DNA from: Sphingorhabdus sp. EL138
Lineage (GTDB): Bacteria > Pseudomonadota > Alphaproteobacteria > Sphingomonadales > Sphingomonadaceae
Reading direction: 5' to 3'
Assembly: GCF_900258045.1 (NCBI RefSeq)
Contig: NZ_OGVD01000002.1
Location: forward strand, 124,001-188,000
DNA: 64,000 bases
The position numbers and the translations under genes are program-made. Position 1 is the stretch's first letter; every line of letters begins with the position of its first letter. Of the stretch, positions 9,067-18,355 are shown in pieces. A model generated the notes under the pieces. It saw only the letters and a program-made list of their open reading frames with translations, was not told the origin of the DNA and made no database searches.

Positions 9067-10260
9067 ATGATGATCCGGACGTTACTAGCCGCCACAGCTT
9101 TGTGCTGCACTATGCCAGCGCTGGCCAAAACCATTACAGTTGAGGCGGGCGCCGATGCGCAGGAACGGCTTCAGGAAGCGCTTATTCTCGCACAGCCAGG
9201 CGATGTAGTTGAGCTGGGCGCGGGGACATTTGAACTGACCGATGGTCTATCGCTCGATGTCAACAAAGTCACCGTTCGCGGTGCCGGAATGGACAAGAGT
9301 ATTCTCAATTTCGCGGGGCAGCTTGGAGCGGGCGAGGGCCTGCTGGTCACTTCCGATGATGTCGTTTTGCGCGATTTCGCGGTTGAGGACAGCAAGGGTG
9401 ATGGCATCAAATCCAAAGGGGCGGACCGGATCGTCTATCACGCGGTTCGCGTGGAATGGACCGGCGGTCCGAAAGCCAGCAACGGTGCTTATGGAATCTA
9501 TCCGGTGGAGGCGAGTGATATCCTCGTGCAGGACAGTGTCGTGCGCGGTGCTTCTGATGCCGGCATCTATGTCGGACAATCGAAAAACATCATCGTCCGC
9601 CGCAACACCGCGATTGAAAATGTCGCCGGTATCGAGATTGAGAATAGCTTTGACGCCGAAGTCACCGAAAATCTGGTGACCGAAAATACCGGCGGTATAT
9701 TGGTGTTTGACTTGCCGAATTTACCTCAAATGGGCGGGCACAATGTGCTGGTCGCGCGCAATGCAATCATCAATAACAACACCGACAATTTTGCACCCGA
9801 AGGTAATATCGTTGCCAGTGTTCCGGCCGGTACCGGCGTGATGGTAATGGCTAATCGAAATGTGCAAGTTGTTGAAAATGCCATGATTAACAATGGCACC
9901 AGCAACGTGATGGTGGTGGCCTACACGCAGGGCTTTGATGACCCCAATTATGATCCGACCCCGCGAGATGTCTATATCGCGGACAATGTCTACGGCCGGG
10001 CGGGGTTTGCGCCTGATTTCGATGGCGGTCAGCAGCTGGCGGCGGCATTTGGCGGTGCATTGCCAGGGGTTTTTTACGATGGACTCGGGAAGGGGCTTGT
10101 CGTCAATGATCCGGTGCCGGTGCTTAATCTTGGCCTGACGAAAGTTGGGCAATCGCCAACCGAGGCCAAGCCATCGCTCCACAACCAAAAAGGCGCGAGT
10201 GAAGCCGTGGCCCTGTCACCAATCGTCTTGCCGGCTTCGATGGAGGCGGCGCTCAAATAA
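9067..10260 (+). CDS. Exported parallel beta-helix repeat protein (partner of diheme cytochrome)
   Basis: 397 residues from ATG 9067, preceded by GGGAGAGAAA; an ATG 12 bp upstream is also in frame. A signal peptide (LLAATALCCTMPALA) precedes a right-handed beta-helix of PbH1-type repeats (~60-300) rich in Asn ladders (ENVAGIEIENSFDAEVTENL, NVLVARNAIINNN). It resembles the TIGR03805 family, which as I recall is consistently encoded beside an SO2930-type diheme cytochrome. Here the next gene is exactly that, with stop and start overlapping by one base. It probably acts in the periplasm or at the outer surface; substrate unknown. Confidence 0.88.
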   Translation: MMIRTLLAATALCCTMPALAKTITVEAGADAQERLQEALILAQPGDVVELGAGTFELTDGLSLDVNKVTVRGAGMDKSILNFAGQLGAGEGLLVTSDDVVLRDFAVEDSKGDGIKSKGADRIVYHAVRVEWTGGPKASNGAYGIYPVEASDILVQDSVVRGASDAGIYVGQSKNIIVRRNTAIENVAGIEIENSFDAEVTENLVTENTGGILVFDLPNLPQMGGHNVLVARNAIINNNTDNFAPEGNIVASVPAGTGVMVMANRNVQVVENAMINNGTSNVMVVAYTQGFDDPNYDPTPRDVYIADNVYGRAGFAPDFDGGQQLAAAFGGALPGVFYDGLGKGLVVNDPVPVLNLGLTKVGQSPTEAKPSLHNQKGASEAVALSPIVLPASMEAALK

Positions 10261-11279
10261 TGCGCACTTTTCTCGCTGCCACTGCTCTTTGTGTTGCCGG
10301 TTTCGCGGTCAGCGCCGCGCCGACTGCACCGGTCGCGCCAGTGGATGATGCGGTGATCACATCGGCGGGCATGCCCAAGAAACTGTCAGACTTTGGCTTT
10401 TTCAAAGATGCGGCGGGATGGCAGCCGAACAATGGCGTAGAGCTTTATCTGCTCAACAGCCCCTTGTTCACTGACTATGCCGAGAAATATCGCTATATTT
10501 ATATCCCTGCAGGTGAAAAGGCAGTTGCTAGCGATGATGGTGTCGTTAAGTTTCCCGTCGGTTCCGCTTTGATCAAAAGTTTCGGCTATAAAATTGATGG
10601 CAAGGACAGGTTGCTTGAAACCCGTCTGCTGCTTCACCGTGCCGATGGCTGGATTGCTTTGCCCTATGTCTGGAATGCAGAACAGACTGAGGCTACGCTG
10701 AAAGTGGCAGGCAAGCGCATACCGGTAAGCTTCACAGACCCTTCCGGGAATAAGCGCGATATTAGCTATGCTGTACCGAACAAAAACCAGTGCAAGGAAT
10801 GTCATTCTTTGTCAGGAGCGGTCGTTCCGATCGGGCCGAAAATGCGCAACTTGCCGCATGATACGTTGGACATGTTGCTCAGTAATGCGATGCTCGAAAA
10901 AACCGCTGGCGATCATCCGCCCATACCGGATTATGCCGATGACGGCATGCCATTGGAAAGTCGGGCGCGGGCCTATCTCGATATTAACTGTGCGCATTGC
11001 CACAACCGCGAGGGATCGGCGAGCAATTCGGGTTTGTTCCTGACCTATGAAGAGGAAGCACAGGTCCATCTGGGTGTTGGCAAGCGCCCGGTTGCCGCAG
11101 GGCGCGGCAGCGGTGGATTTGAATTCGCGATTGCACCGGGCGAGCCGGATCAGAGTATCATGATGCACCGGCTCAAAAGTCTGGAGCCCGGTGTGGCGAT
11201 GCCGGAAGTTGGCCGGTCTTTGGTGCATGAAGAAGGCGCGGCCTTGCTTGGCGAGTGGATCGCGGCGATGGAAGAATGA
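10260..11279 (+). CDS. SO2930-family diheme c-type cytochrome
   Basis: 339 residues with a signal peptide (FLAATALCVAGFAVSA). There are two haem c attachment motifs, CKECH (NQCKECHSLSGAV) and CAHCH (INCAHCHNREGSA), and candidate axial Met residues later (SIMMHRLKS, VAMPEVGRS). The ATG overlaps the beta-helix gene's stop by one base, indicating obligate co-translation. The family (TIGR03806) is periplasmic and of unknown electron-transfer partner; pairing with a beta-helix protein is its defining context. Confidence 0.9.
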   Translation: MRTFLAATALCVAGFAVSAAPTAPVAPVDDAVITSAGMPKKLSDFGFFKDAAGWQPNNGVELYLLNSPLFTDYAEKYRYIYIPAGEKAVASDDGVVKFPVGSALIKSFGYKIDGKDRLLETRLLLHRADGWIALPYVWNAEQTEATLKVAGKRIPVSFTDPSGNKRDISYAVPNKNQCKECHSLSGAVVPIGPKMRNLPHDTLDMLLSNAMLEKTAGDHPPIPDYADDGMPLESRARAYLDINCAHCHNREGSASNSGLFLTYEEEAQVHLGVGKRPVAAGRGSGGFEFAIAPGEPDQSIMMHRLKSLEPGVAMPEVGRSLVHEEGAALLGEWIAAMEE

Positions 11280-11302
11280 CGTTCGGTTTGGTTCTTTAAT
11301 AA

Positions 11303-11502
11303 CCTCAAGCGCCGGGCGCGGGCATCCGCTCGCTTGGCTACGCGCCACAAGGCGCGGCGGCCAGTCGGCCTTGCCTCGCTGCGCTCGGACGATGCTCTGA
11401 AAGTGGCACCAGCCCGACGCATAGCGTCGGCAAGCGCGACCGCGCGCCCGAGCTTATGCGAGGAAAGCCAAGGGCACGGATGTGCCCGCCCGGCGCCTGA
11501 GG
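11303..11502 (+). repeat. Multi-hairpin palindromic intergenic element, copy 1
   Basis: 200 bp. It begins CCTCAAGCGCCGGGCGCGG and ends CCCGGCGCCTGAGG, so the ends are inverted repeats of ~37 bp. The left half to GGACGATGCTCT and the right half from CGACGCATAGCGTCGG match copies 2 and 3 closely, while the ~15 bp centre is unique. Inner hairpins include GCGCCacaaGGCGC and CGACGCatAGCGTCG. The right terminal hairpin is GGCAC-ggat-GTGCC where the other copies have CGGGC-ggat-GCCCG. The element lies between the convergent diheme cytochrome and DUF2147 genes, 15 bp from the latter's stop. Confidence 0.92.
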
Positions 11503-11517
11503 TCAAAAAAAGAATCC

Positions 11518-11946
11518 CTATTTCGCCCGGGTCCAGTTCTGTCCCTGGCAGAAAAAGGCGATACAGCCCTTCACTTTCAGCTTTGACGGGGACCGCAGGC
11601 TCACTTCGGAGCGATAGCTTTTCCCGGTTTTGGGATCATAAATCCGCCCACGCCAGACTTTGCCGTCCAGTTTGAAACCGGATAGCACCGCTATACCCAG
11701 CAATTTACGGCTGCGCAGTTTCTTATTCGGATTGTTGATATCTTTCTGGTCCACGCCATTGGGCGGTGTGACGAGATATTTATGTAACCGTCCACAGACC
11801 GTGTTACCGCATTTACCGATCTTGACGATTGCATCGCCGTCTTGCGTTACCCAATTGCCATTTATCGAGCCAGAGGCCAGTGCTGGTGTTGTCATCAACA
11901 GTCCACCAATCAACATAGCGGCCTTTGCAATCTGAGACTGTTTCAT
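11518..11946 (-). CDS. DUF2147 family exported protein
   Basis: 142 residues with a signal peptide (AMLIGGLLMTTPALAS). The DUF2147 pattern follows: GNWVTQDGDAIVKIGKCGNTVCGRL, then LLGIAVLSGFKLDGKVWRGRIYDPKTGKSYRSEVSL and LKVKGCIAFFCQGQNW. The four conserved cysteines likely form two disulfides in a lipocalin-like beta barrel in the periplasm. Function is unknown. Its 3' end abuts repeat copy 1. Confidence 0.9.
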   Translation of the reverse strand: MKQSQIAKAAMLIGGLLMTTPALASGSINGNWVTQDGDAIVKIGKCGNTVCGRLHKYLVTPPNGVDQKDINNPNKKLRSRKLLGIAVLSGFKLDGKVWRGRIYDPKTGKSYRSEVSLRSPSKLKVKGCIAFFCQGQNWTRAK

Positions 11947-11976
11947 GTGGTCCTGCCCTATATGTTTCTAAGATAT

Positions 11977-13257
11977 CTATTCTTTCGGCGATAGTGGCTC
12001 TTTGGTTACAACTGCCTGAACACGCCGGAATAACTGCCCTTTTTCTGCCCATAAGACAAACAGAAATGAAGCGCAGCCGCAAAGGAAAAATCCGATGACC
12101 AAAGGCAATGTGGATCCGTCAAATTGAAGTCCAATGGCCGCACCAATTGCGGCCGATATCAGGGACCGTGTGAAATTCTGGAAGGACGACGCCACGCCAG
12201 CACTTTTGCCGAAGGGTTGCATCGCAATGGCACTGAAATTCGCGCCGGTAAAGCCAACCATACCCATAGAAGCGGCCAACAGAGCAACAAACAGCGGCAG
12301 GGTAAGCCATCCCGACAGCGTGACAGCCAAATGGATGATCGCCACGAAGATGAAGAACAGAAGCGCCGCTTGCGATACGCGGCGCGCGCCAAATCGCATC
12401 ACGATCCGGCTATTTATGAAATTGCCGAAAGCCATGGCAATGGCGTTGATGGCAAAGATAAAAACGAAAATATCGGCTGCATCAAATGTATCGGAAAATA
12501 TCTGCTGGGCTGATGCGATAAAGGCGAATAGCGGAGCCATCATAAGGCCGCTGGCCAGAACGTGACCAACAGCGTTGCGATGCAGGATCACGCTCTTCCA
12601 GGCGCTTGTTACCGACGCCATGTTGATCAGCGTTTTGTCCTCGGGTCTAAGCGTTTCTGGCAAGCGGATCAGCACCCATATCAATGCCAATGCGCCAAAG
12701 GATGACAGGACAATGAAAATCACCTGCCAGGGCGCGAAAACCAGCACGAGCTGGCCCAACATGGGCGCCATGACCGGTACCACCATGAATACCATCATGA
12801 TTGTCGACATGGTTCGGGCCATTGCATCGCCCTCATAACGATCGCGAATGATGCTGTTTGCGAGAACCCCCATGGCAGAGGCGGCCAGACCCTGAACAAA
12901 GCGCGCACCAAGCAAGAGGTTATAATTCTCACTGAATGCACAGAGAATACCGAAGCCGACATAAATGGTGATAGTCCCCAAAAGTACCGGTTTTCGCCCG
13001 TAGCGATCAGCCAGTGAGCCGTAGAGGATCGATCCGATCGCCATGCCATAAATATAGGACGTGACAATCCATTGCCGGTCATTCGCGCCGGTCAGGCCAA
13101 AATCGTCCGAAATCAGGCCGAGTGCCGGCAGCATGATGTCGATAGCCAAGGCATTGAGCGACATCAGGCTGGCCATCATGATGACCAGCTCAAGGCGCCC
13201 CATTGGAAAAGGAAGAGATTTGTTACTCACTGGCGGGCTATGGCAACTATTATTCAT
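11977..13257 (-). CDS. MFS multidrug efflux transporter (Bcr/CflA family)
   Basis: 426 residues from MNNSCHSPP; the open frame extends ~56 codons upstream with non-membrane, low-complexity sequence that I exclude. About 12 transmembrane helices. MFS motif A is present as GSLADRYGRKPVLL, and the start LMSLNALAIDIMLPAL is typical of Bcr/CflA drug/H+ antiporters. It is divergent from the pentapeptide-repeat gene at 13321, sharing a ~60 bp intergenic region. The substrate cannot be read from sequence. Confidence 0.88.
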   Translation of the reverse strand: MNNSCHSPPVSNKSLPFPMGRLELVIMMASLMSLNALAIDIMLPALGLISDDFGLTGANDRQWIVTSYIYGMAIGSILYGSLADRYGRKPVLLGTITIYVGFGILCAFSENYNLLLGARFVQGLAASAMGVLANSIIRDRYEGDAMARTMSTIMMVFMVVPVMAPMLGQLVLVFAPWQVIFIVLSSFGALALIWVLIRLPETLRPEDKTLINMASVTSAWKSVILHRNAVGHVLASGLMMAPLFAFIASAQQIFSDTFDAADIFVFIFAINAIAMAFGNFINSRIVMRFGARRVSQAALLFFIFVAIIHLAVTLSGWLTLPLFVALLAASMGMVGFTGANFSAIAMQPFGKSAGVASSFQNFTRSLISAAIGAAIGLQFDGSTLPLVIGFFLCGCASFLFVLWAEKGQLFRRVQAVVTKEPLSPKE

Positions 13258-13320
13258 CGTGGCTATAGGTGAAAATGCTATAGTGATTGGCCGATACGCG
13301 AACAGGGAGTTTTGGGGATC

Positions 13321-14904
13321 GTGAAGTACATGAAGATGTGGCTTTGGGGCATGATGATGGCTCTGCCGTTCATGACCAACCCCGCCGCCGCGCAATTGCC
13401 AATACCACCGATTCCCGGCTGCCAATATGCCTATGGCAATATCTACGGCAGCGCCGATGGCAAAGCCGCAGGCGAAGCGATGAAAACCTATGACGGCACG
13501 ACAATCACTTCGCCGGAGCAGCTGGCGGACTATTCCGAGGCTGCGGGCGACAAAACCATCCTGATCGAAGGAGGCAATTTTTCGGGCTGGGATTTTACCG
13601 GTGTTGAATTGTCCAACATCTGTTTTGTGGAGAGTGACCTGCGCCGCACGGACTGGACCGGGGTGAAGGCGCCCGGCGTTGGTTTCATCAAATCAAATTT
13701 GGACGCCGCCGGAATGATCGGCGCAAATATGCAGGATATCCTGATCCGCAGCAGTATTTTTTCTCGGGTCGATGCCAAAGCGGTTGATTGGAGCAGCGGT
13801 AAACTGGATGGCGGTTGGGACGGCGATGTCGAGGGGCTCAATCTGGACGGCGCCAACCTGACCGGGTTCAAATTTGATTGCGGGATTACAGTTATCGATG
13901 GCTGCCCGATAGGACGCAACGGTATTAGTGCGCAGGTCACAAATCTCGCCTTTTCCGACTGGAGCAGCTTTGGCTTTTATGATGCTAATCTGACTGGCGT
14001 GGTATTGAACCAGACAATCATCAGCCCCCGCCAGTTCACCCAATTTCAGGATGCCCGCCTGATGGGACCAGTTTTCATATCCGGCGGCGATGAGAAGGTC
14101 ATGGTGCTGCCCGAAACCTGGGCGGTGCTAATGGCTTCGGCATTGGCAGCACAGGAAAATGACGCGCCATCTTTCGATTGCCGCAGGGCAAGGACTGATG
14201 TTGAGAAGGAAATCTGCGGCGAATATAACAGCACCATGCGCTTCTATGACCGGCAAGTTGCGGCACTTTACAAAGAAGTGCTCAAACGGGATCGCAGCGT
14301 GAAAGTCAGTCAGAAAGCCTGGCTGAAACAGCGGGATGCTTGCGGACTGGAACAATATCCAACCGACTGTCTGCGCCGCACCTATGATCAGCGTGTCGGC
14401 CATTTGATCGGGCTTATGGGAGAGCAGGATTGGCTTAAGCTTGGTGAAGCAGCCTTGTTTTTGGAAGATGTTCTTCCGCTCACCGACGATATCAAACAGT
14501 CACCAAGCTACCCACAACTGACGCCGATATTGGTCGGCGAAGCACGTGCGAGCCTGTTGGTTAAACGCAGCATGGACGGCAGTCTGGAAGCTTATGGCGA
14601 TGCCATTGGTGCCAATGCCCATATTTGCGGGCTCAGGGTAAAGGATCTGCGCTTTGATCCGGCGACCGGCTGGTACAGCATAAAGCAGGAAAAAGACGGT
14701 GTGACGCGCAACTTTCCGGTAATGCGCTATCATGACGGGCGCATGGAAATCTACAGAAACGGGCAGCTGCGCGGTGATGAGGATGGTCCGATGATGGACT
14801 ATGTCAGCTGCGGCGCGCGGGCGAGCTTTCCGCCCATGGTCCGGATGGCAGTGCCCGCCGCGGTTATGGAGCGATACCGCGAGGCCGCCGAAACCGAACG
14901 ATGA
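13321..14904 (+). CDS. Exported pentapeptide-repeat protein fused to an LprI-like domain
   Basis: 527 residues from GTG 13321 (TTG 13312 and ATG 13330 are alternatives). A signal peptide (MMMALPFMTNPAAA) is followed by a pentapeptide-repeat-like region (~75-240), with units such as FSGWDFTG, LRRTDWTG, LDGANLTG and YDANLTG. An LprI-type lysozyme-inhibitor-like domain (~275-360) follows: FDCRRARTDVEKEIC, DRQVAALYKEVLKR, KAWLKQRDAC, CLRRTYDQRV, with the conserved cysteines. The final ~150 residues have no domain I recognise. Its stop overlaps dinB by 4 bp (ATGA). Confidence 0.82.
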   Translation: MKYMKMWLWGMMMALPFMTNPAAAQLPIPPIPGCQYAYGNIYGSADGKAAGEAMKTYDGTTITSPEQLADYSEAAGDKTILIEGGNFSGWDFTGVELSNICFVESDLRRTDWTGVKAPGVGFIKSNLDAAGMIGANMQDILIRSSIFSRVDAKAVDWSSGKLDGGWDGDVEGLNLDGANLTGFKFDCGITVIDGCPIGRNGISAQVTNLAFSDWSSFGFYDANLTGVVLNQTIISPRQFTQFQDARLMGPVFISGGDEKVMVLPETWAVLMASALAAQENDAPSFDCRRARTDVEKEICGEYNSTMRFYDRQVAALYKEVLKRDRSVKVSQKAWLKQRDACGLEQYPTDCLRRTYDQRVGHLIGLMGEQDWLKLGEAALFLEDVLPLTDDIKQSPSYPQLTPILVGEARASLLVKRSMDGSLEAYGDAIGANAHICGLRVKDLRFDPATGWYSIKQEKDGVTRNFPVMRYHDGRMEIYRNGQLRGDEDGPMMDYVSCGARASFPPMVRMAVPAAVMERYREAAETER

Positions 14905-16001
14905 CGCAACAGATCGGCATCCGGAAAATCATCCATATCGATATGGATGCGTTTTTTGCCAGCGTCGAACAGCGCGATCATCCCGAATTGCGCGGCAAAC
15001 CGGTTGCGGTCGGTGGATCGGCCGCGCGCGGCGTCGTTGCGGCTGCGAGCTATGAAGCGCGGCAATTTGGTGTGCGCTCGGCCATGCCGTCCGTGACCGC
15101 GAAACGGCGCTGCCCCGACTTGATTTTCGTCAAGCATCGCTTTGATGTCTATCGCGAGGTGTCGCGGCAGATCCGCGAGATATTCCGCATGCATAGTGAT
15201 CTGGTGGAGCCGCTATCGCTCGACGAGGCCTATATCGATGTGACGCAAGACAAGATGGGGATCGGCAACGCCACCCGCATCGCCGAGATGATCCGCGCCG
15301 AGATCAAGAAACAGACGCAGTTGACTGCGAGCGCGGGCGTAAGCTACAATAAGTTCATCGCCAAAATCGCGTCCGACCAGAACAAACCCGATGGTATGTG
15401 TGTCATCAAGCCGCATCAGGGCGCAGATTTCGTCGCGCAATTGCCGGTGCGGAGGTTTTTTGGCGTGGGCCCCAAAACTGCGGAACGCATGTCCAAGCTG
15501 GGCATCCTTACGGGCGCAGATTTGCGCGCCCAGTCGGAGGATTTTCTGCGCCAGCATTTTGGTAAGTCGGCCGGTTATCTGTTCCGTGCCTCTCGCGGCG
15601 TCGACCACCGTGAGGTTAAACCTAACCGCATCCGTAAATCGGTTGGCGGCGAACGCACCTATGGCAGCGATCTGGTGAGCGACACCGATCTGGAAGAAGC
15701 GATGGAGAAGATTATCGACATTGTCTGGAACAGTATCGAGAAATCCGGATCGCGCGGCCGGACGGTGACGCTAAAGGCGAAATATGCCGATTTCCGGCAG
15801 ATTACCCGGTCCAAATCGCTCGACCGCAATGTCGAAGGCAAGGCGGAGTTTGCCGATATTGGCCGCGAATTGCTGGCCAGCATCATGCCGGTGGAAAATG
15901 GCGTGCGGCTATTGGGCCTAACGCTCGCGAATCTGGAAGGGGTTGATGAAGCGGAAGGCGAGCCCGCTGAGGAGGAGGGGCAGGCCGCCTTTGAGTTTTA
16001 G
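14901..16001 (+). CDS. dinB: DNA polymerase IV (Y-family)
   Basis: 366 residues. Y-family motifs are intact: catalytic Asp in IHIDMDAFFASVEQRD, then VAAASYEARQFGVRSAMPS, and the second acidic pair in PLSLDEAYIDVT. A helix-hairpin-helix follows (RFFGVGPKTAERMSKLGI) with a little-finger domain. It ends in an acidic tail (EAEGEPAEEEGQAAFEF), where the final residues resemble a beta-clamp-binding peptide. It performs translesion synthesis. Its ATG overlaps the preceding gene's stop, so it is translationally coupled rather than in an SOS cassette. Confidence 0.95.
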   Translation: MTQQIGIRKIIHIDMDAFFASVEQRDHPELRGKPVAVGGSAARGVVAAASYEARQFGVRSAMPSVTAKRRCPDLIFVKHRFDVYREVSRQIREIFRMHSDLVEPLSLDEAYIDVTQDKMGIGNATRIAEMIRAEIKKQTQLTASAGVSYNKFIAKIASDQNKPDGMCVIKPHQGADFVAQLPVRRFFGVGPKTAERMSKLGILTGADLRAQSEDFLRQHFGKSAGYLFRASRGVDHREVKPNRIRKSVGGERTYGSDLVSDTDLEEAMEKIIDIVWNSIEKSGSRGRTVTLKAKYADFRQITRSKSLDRNVEGKAEFADIGRELLASIMPVENGVRLLGLTLANLEGVDEAEGEPAEEEGQAAFEF

Positions 16002-16022
16002 AGAAGAGCATGTAGCCCCATG

Positions 16023-16062
16023 CCCGTCATCCTGGCCGGTTCTGGCCAGCCAAGATGACGGG
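16023..16062. terminator. Long hairpin between convergent dinB and TonB receptor genes
   Basis: CCCGTCAT (16023-16030) pairs with ATGACGGG (16055-16062), and inside it CTGGCC (16032-16037) pairs with GGCCAG (16044-16049). Position in the 77 bp gap between converging genes suggests a bidirectional transcription stop. No clear T-run follows; it could also be a single REP-like unit. Confidence 0.5.
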
Positions 16063-16078
16063 GCAATTGGAAGCCTGC

Positions 16079-18355
16079 TTAGAACTTCGTGCCTATCTCA
16101 AGACCATATATACGCGGCTGATTTACAAATGTGGTTAGATTGTTGAAATCGATGCCGCCCACAGCTGACTCATCACCGGTTATGTTCCGTACAAATCCGG
16201 CAATGTCTATCTTGCCGTTTCCTGTGCGATAGCCAACGCGCAGCCCTCCTTCGAGCAGACTGTCATCGCTAAACTCAACGGATTCGTACAGGAAGAAGTT
16301 GATCTTCGAACGGTAATACCAATCAGTAAAGGCATAAAGCTCGCCGCTGCCAAGCGGGATATTATAGCCAGCGGTCCAGTTAACCGTCCAGCGAGGCGAT
16401 TGCGGCAAAGTGTTACCATCTATCGAGAAAATGCCAGGGCTGCCCGCAACGGCAGGATCCAGAACCGTACAAGGCGCGCCGCAGCCAGCTACCGCCAGAT
16501 CATCGTCCTTGATCTCATTTTCATTATAGCCAACACCAACGGTGAAAGTCAGATTTTCCACCGGGCGCGCTTCCAATTCGGCTTCAAAGCCATAGCCTTC
16601 GACGTCATCAGCGTTCAGCAGAGTGGTAAAGTTTGAACCACCACCAACAGCCGTTAGCTGCAGATCTTCGGTATTGTAATAATAGCCGGTCAGGTTGAAC
16701 CGGGCGCGGCCATCCAGGAAGGTCGTTTTGATGCCTGCTTCATAAGACATGGTGCGCTCGTCCGTGGCGGTCGACAGTGTGCGGCCAAAGGCCAGACGAC
16801 CCTGGATTGCAGGTGCACGATAGCCGCGGGCTGCGCGGGCAAAAATATTGATGTCCGGGCTGACTTCATAGAGTGCGCTCAAATCCCAGGTCAGCAAGTT
16901 TGCATCCACGCTGGTACGCTGGAACGGAACAGGTCCGCCAAAACCAAGGAAGCCAGGCCGCGTATCCAGCGTCCGCCCAGCTACAAAATCGCGCTGATCA
17001 TCGTTATAACGCAGGCCGCCTTGCAGTTTCAGACCATTGTCGAACGCGTAAAATACCGATCCGAAGATGCCGAAGGCTTCGCTGACCTGTCGCTGGCGGG
17101 CAATCGCTGCGGGAGTAACGTCCTGCGGGGCTCCGAAATCGAGCGTCGTAATGTCGAGGCGCTCGTTGAAATAAAAGCCACCAAACTGATAACCAAGACC
17201 TTCGTCATTGTTTGAAGCAACGCGGATTTCTTGTGTATATTGGTTGAGGCTGGGAACATCATCCTGCGTCTGGGCCGAGAAGGGTATGGAACCTGGCCCG
17301 CCTGGGGGGGTGAATGGCAAATCGTTGCTAAAGCCGCCATCAATATCGCCGCGGCTCTGCAAATCACCTTCCCAATAAGACGTAACCGAGGTCAGCGTAA
17401 CCGGTCCGAAATCATATTCGACTGTCAGCCCGAGGTTGTAGTTATTCAGCTTCTGAAAGTTTATACCGTCCGAACGGGTTAAATCGCGTTCGAATTCTGT
17501 TCCGGGTCCACCGAGACCGATCAGGTCGTTGCTGCCAGTTGCGACGCTGTTGGCACGAAAAACGATAGCGGAACCGTCCATTGTGCGGACTTGCCCAACC
17601 AATCTTGCGGTGAGCGGGCCATCTTCATATTGCAGCTGCAGACGGGCAGCAACGTCGTCATATCCGCCCAGATCATTGCCAGGACCATTGTCGACATTGT
17701 CGATCCAGTCATCGCGATGCTGATAAAGCGCCGATAGCCGGACGGAGAAGCCATTGTCGTCAGCAACACCGGCCGCGCCCTCAACCTGATATGTACCCAA
17801 ACGCGCTATACTGACCTTAGCATAGCCACCAGTTTCGCCGGGTTTCACCGTATCGAATTTCACAATGCCAGCGGGCGTATTACGACCAAATAATGTGCCT
17901 TGCGGACCACGCAATACTTCAATCCGGTCCAGATCGAATACCGGGAAACCTTTGAGGATTGGGTTTTCCAGCACGACGTCATCATAGACGAGGCTAACCG
18001 GCTGTGACGCGTTGAGATCAAAATCGGTGTTGCCGAGGCCGCGAATGAAAAAACGCGGGAAGGTCCGGCCGAAAGAGCTTTCGATGTTAAGGTTTGGAAC
18101 GCGGCCAGCCAGGCTGCGAATATCGTTGCCACCAGATTGCACGGCGTTCAGGGCATCGTTGCTCAATGTAGAAACAGACAGCGGTACATCCTGAATATTC
18201 TCTTCGCGCCGCTGTGCGGTCACGACGATTGTACCGAGCTGATCATCGTCAACGCCAGCTTCATCCTGAGCAAGAACAGGTTGCGATAGACCGCCTGCGA
18301 GCAGGGCTCCAGCAAGGGCGAAACGAGAAATAGCTGATACAGATATGCGGCGCAT
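16079..18355 (-). CDS. TonB-dependent outer-membrane receptor
   Basis: 758 residues from MRRISVSAISRF; the frame is open 22 codons further upstream. A signal peptide (ALAGALLAGGLSQPVLAQ) is followed by a TonB-box-like GTIVVTAQRREENIQDVPLS. The plug domain has IRGLGN and IEVLRGPQGTLFGRNTPAG, and a 22-strand barrel ends in the outer-membrane signature IYGLEIGTKF. The plug sequence is of the type expanded in sphingomonads, often for complex organic ligands rather than siderophores. The ligand cannot be deduced and no catabolic gene is adjacent. The next gene upstream, gshA, is 193 bp away. Confidence 0.93.
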   Translation of the reverse strand: MRRISVSAISRFALAGALLAGGLSQPVLAQDEAGVDDDQLGTIVVTAQRREENIQDVPLSVSTLSNDALNAVQSGGNDIRSLAGRVPNLNIESSFGRTFPRFFIRGLGNTDFDLNASQPVSLVYDDVVLENPILKGFPVFDLDRIEVLRGPQGTLFGRNTPAGIVKFDTVKPGETGGYAKVSIARLGTYQVEGAAGVADDNGFSVRLSALYQHRDDWIDNVDNGPGNDLGGYDDVAARLQLQYEDGPLTARLVGQVRTMDGSAIVFRANSVATGSNDLIGLGGPGTEFERDLTRSDGINFQKLNNYNLGLTVEYDFGPVTLTSVTSYWEGDLQSRGDIDGGFSNDLPFTPPGGPGSIPFSAQTQDDVPSLNQYTQEIRVASNNDEGLGYQFGGFYFNERLDITTLDFGAPQDVTPAAIARQRQVSEAFGIFGSVFYAFDNGLKLQGGLRYNDDQRDFVAGRTLDTRPGFLGFGGPVPFQRTSVDANLLTWDLSALYEVSPDINIFARAARGYRAPAIQGRLAFGRTLSTATDERTMSYEAGIKTTFLDGRARFNLTGYYYNTEDLQLTAVGGGSNFTTLLNADDVEGYGFEAELEARPVENLTFTVGVGYNENEIKDDDLAVAGCGAPCTVLDPAVAGSPGIFSIDGNTLPQSPRWTVNWTAGYNIPLGSGELYAFTDWYYRSKINFFLYESVEFSDDSLLEGGLRVGYRTGNGKIDIAGFVRNITGDESAVGGIDFNNLTTFVNQPRIYGLEIGTKF

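Noticed and set aside
11334-11675. Open frames through the repeat copies (also at 19901-20401, 20488-20964 and 20805-21206) that share peptide stretches
   Set aside because: The shared peptides arise because the repeat element itself is duplicated; they run over gene ends on both strands and lack ribosome binding sites.
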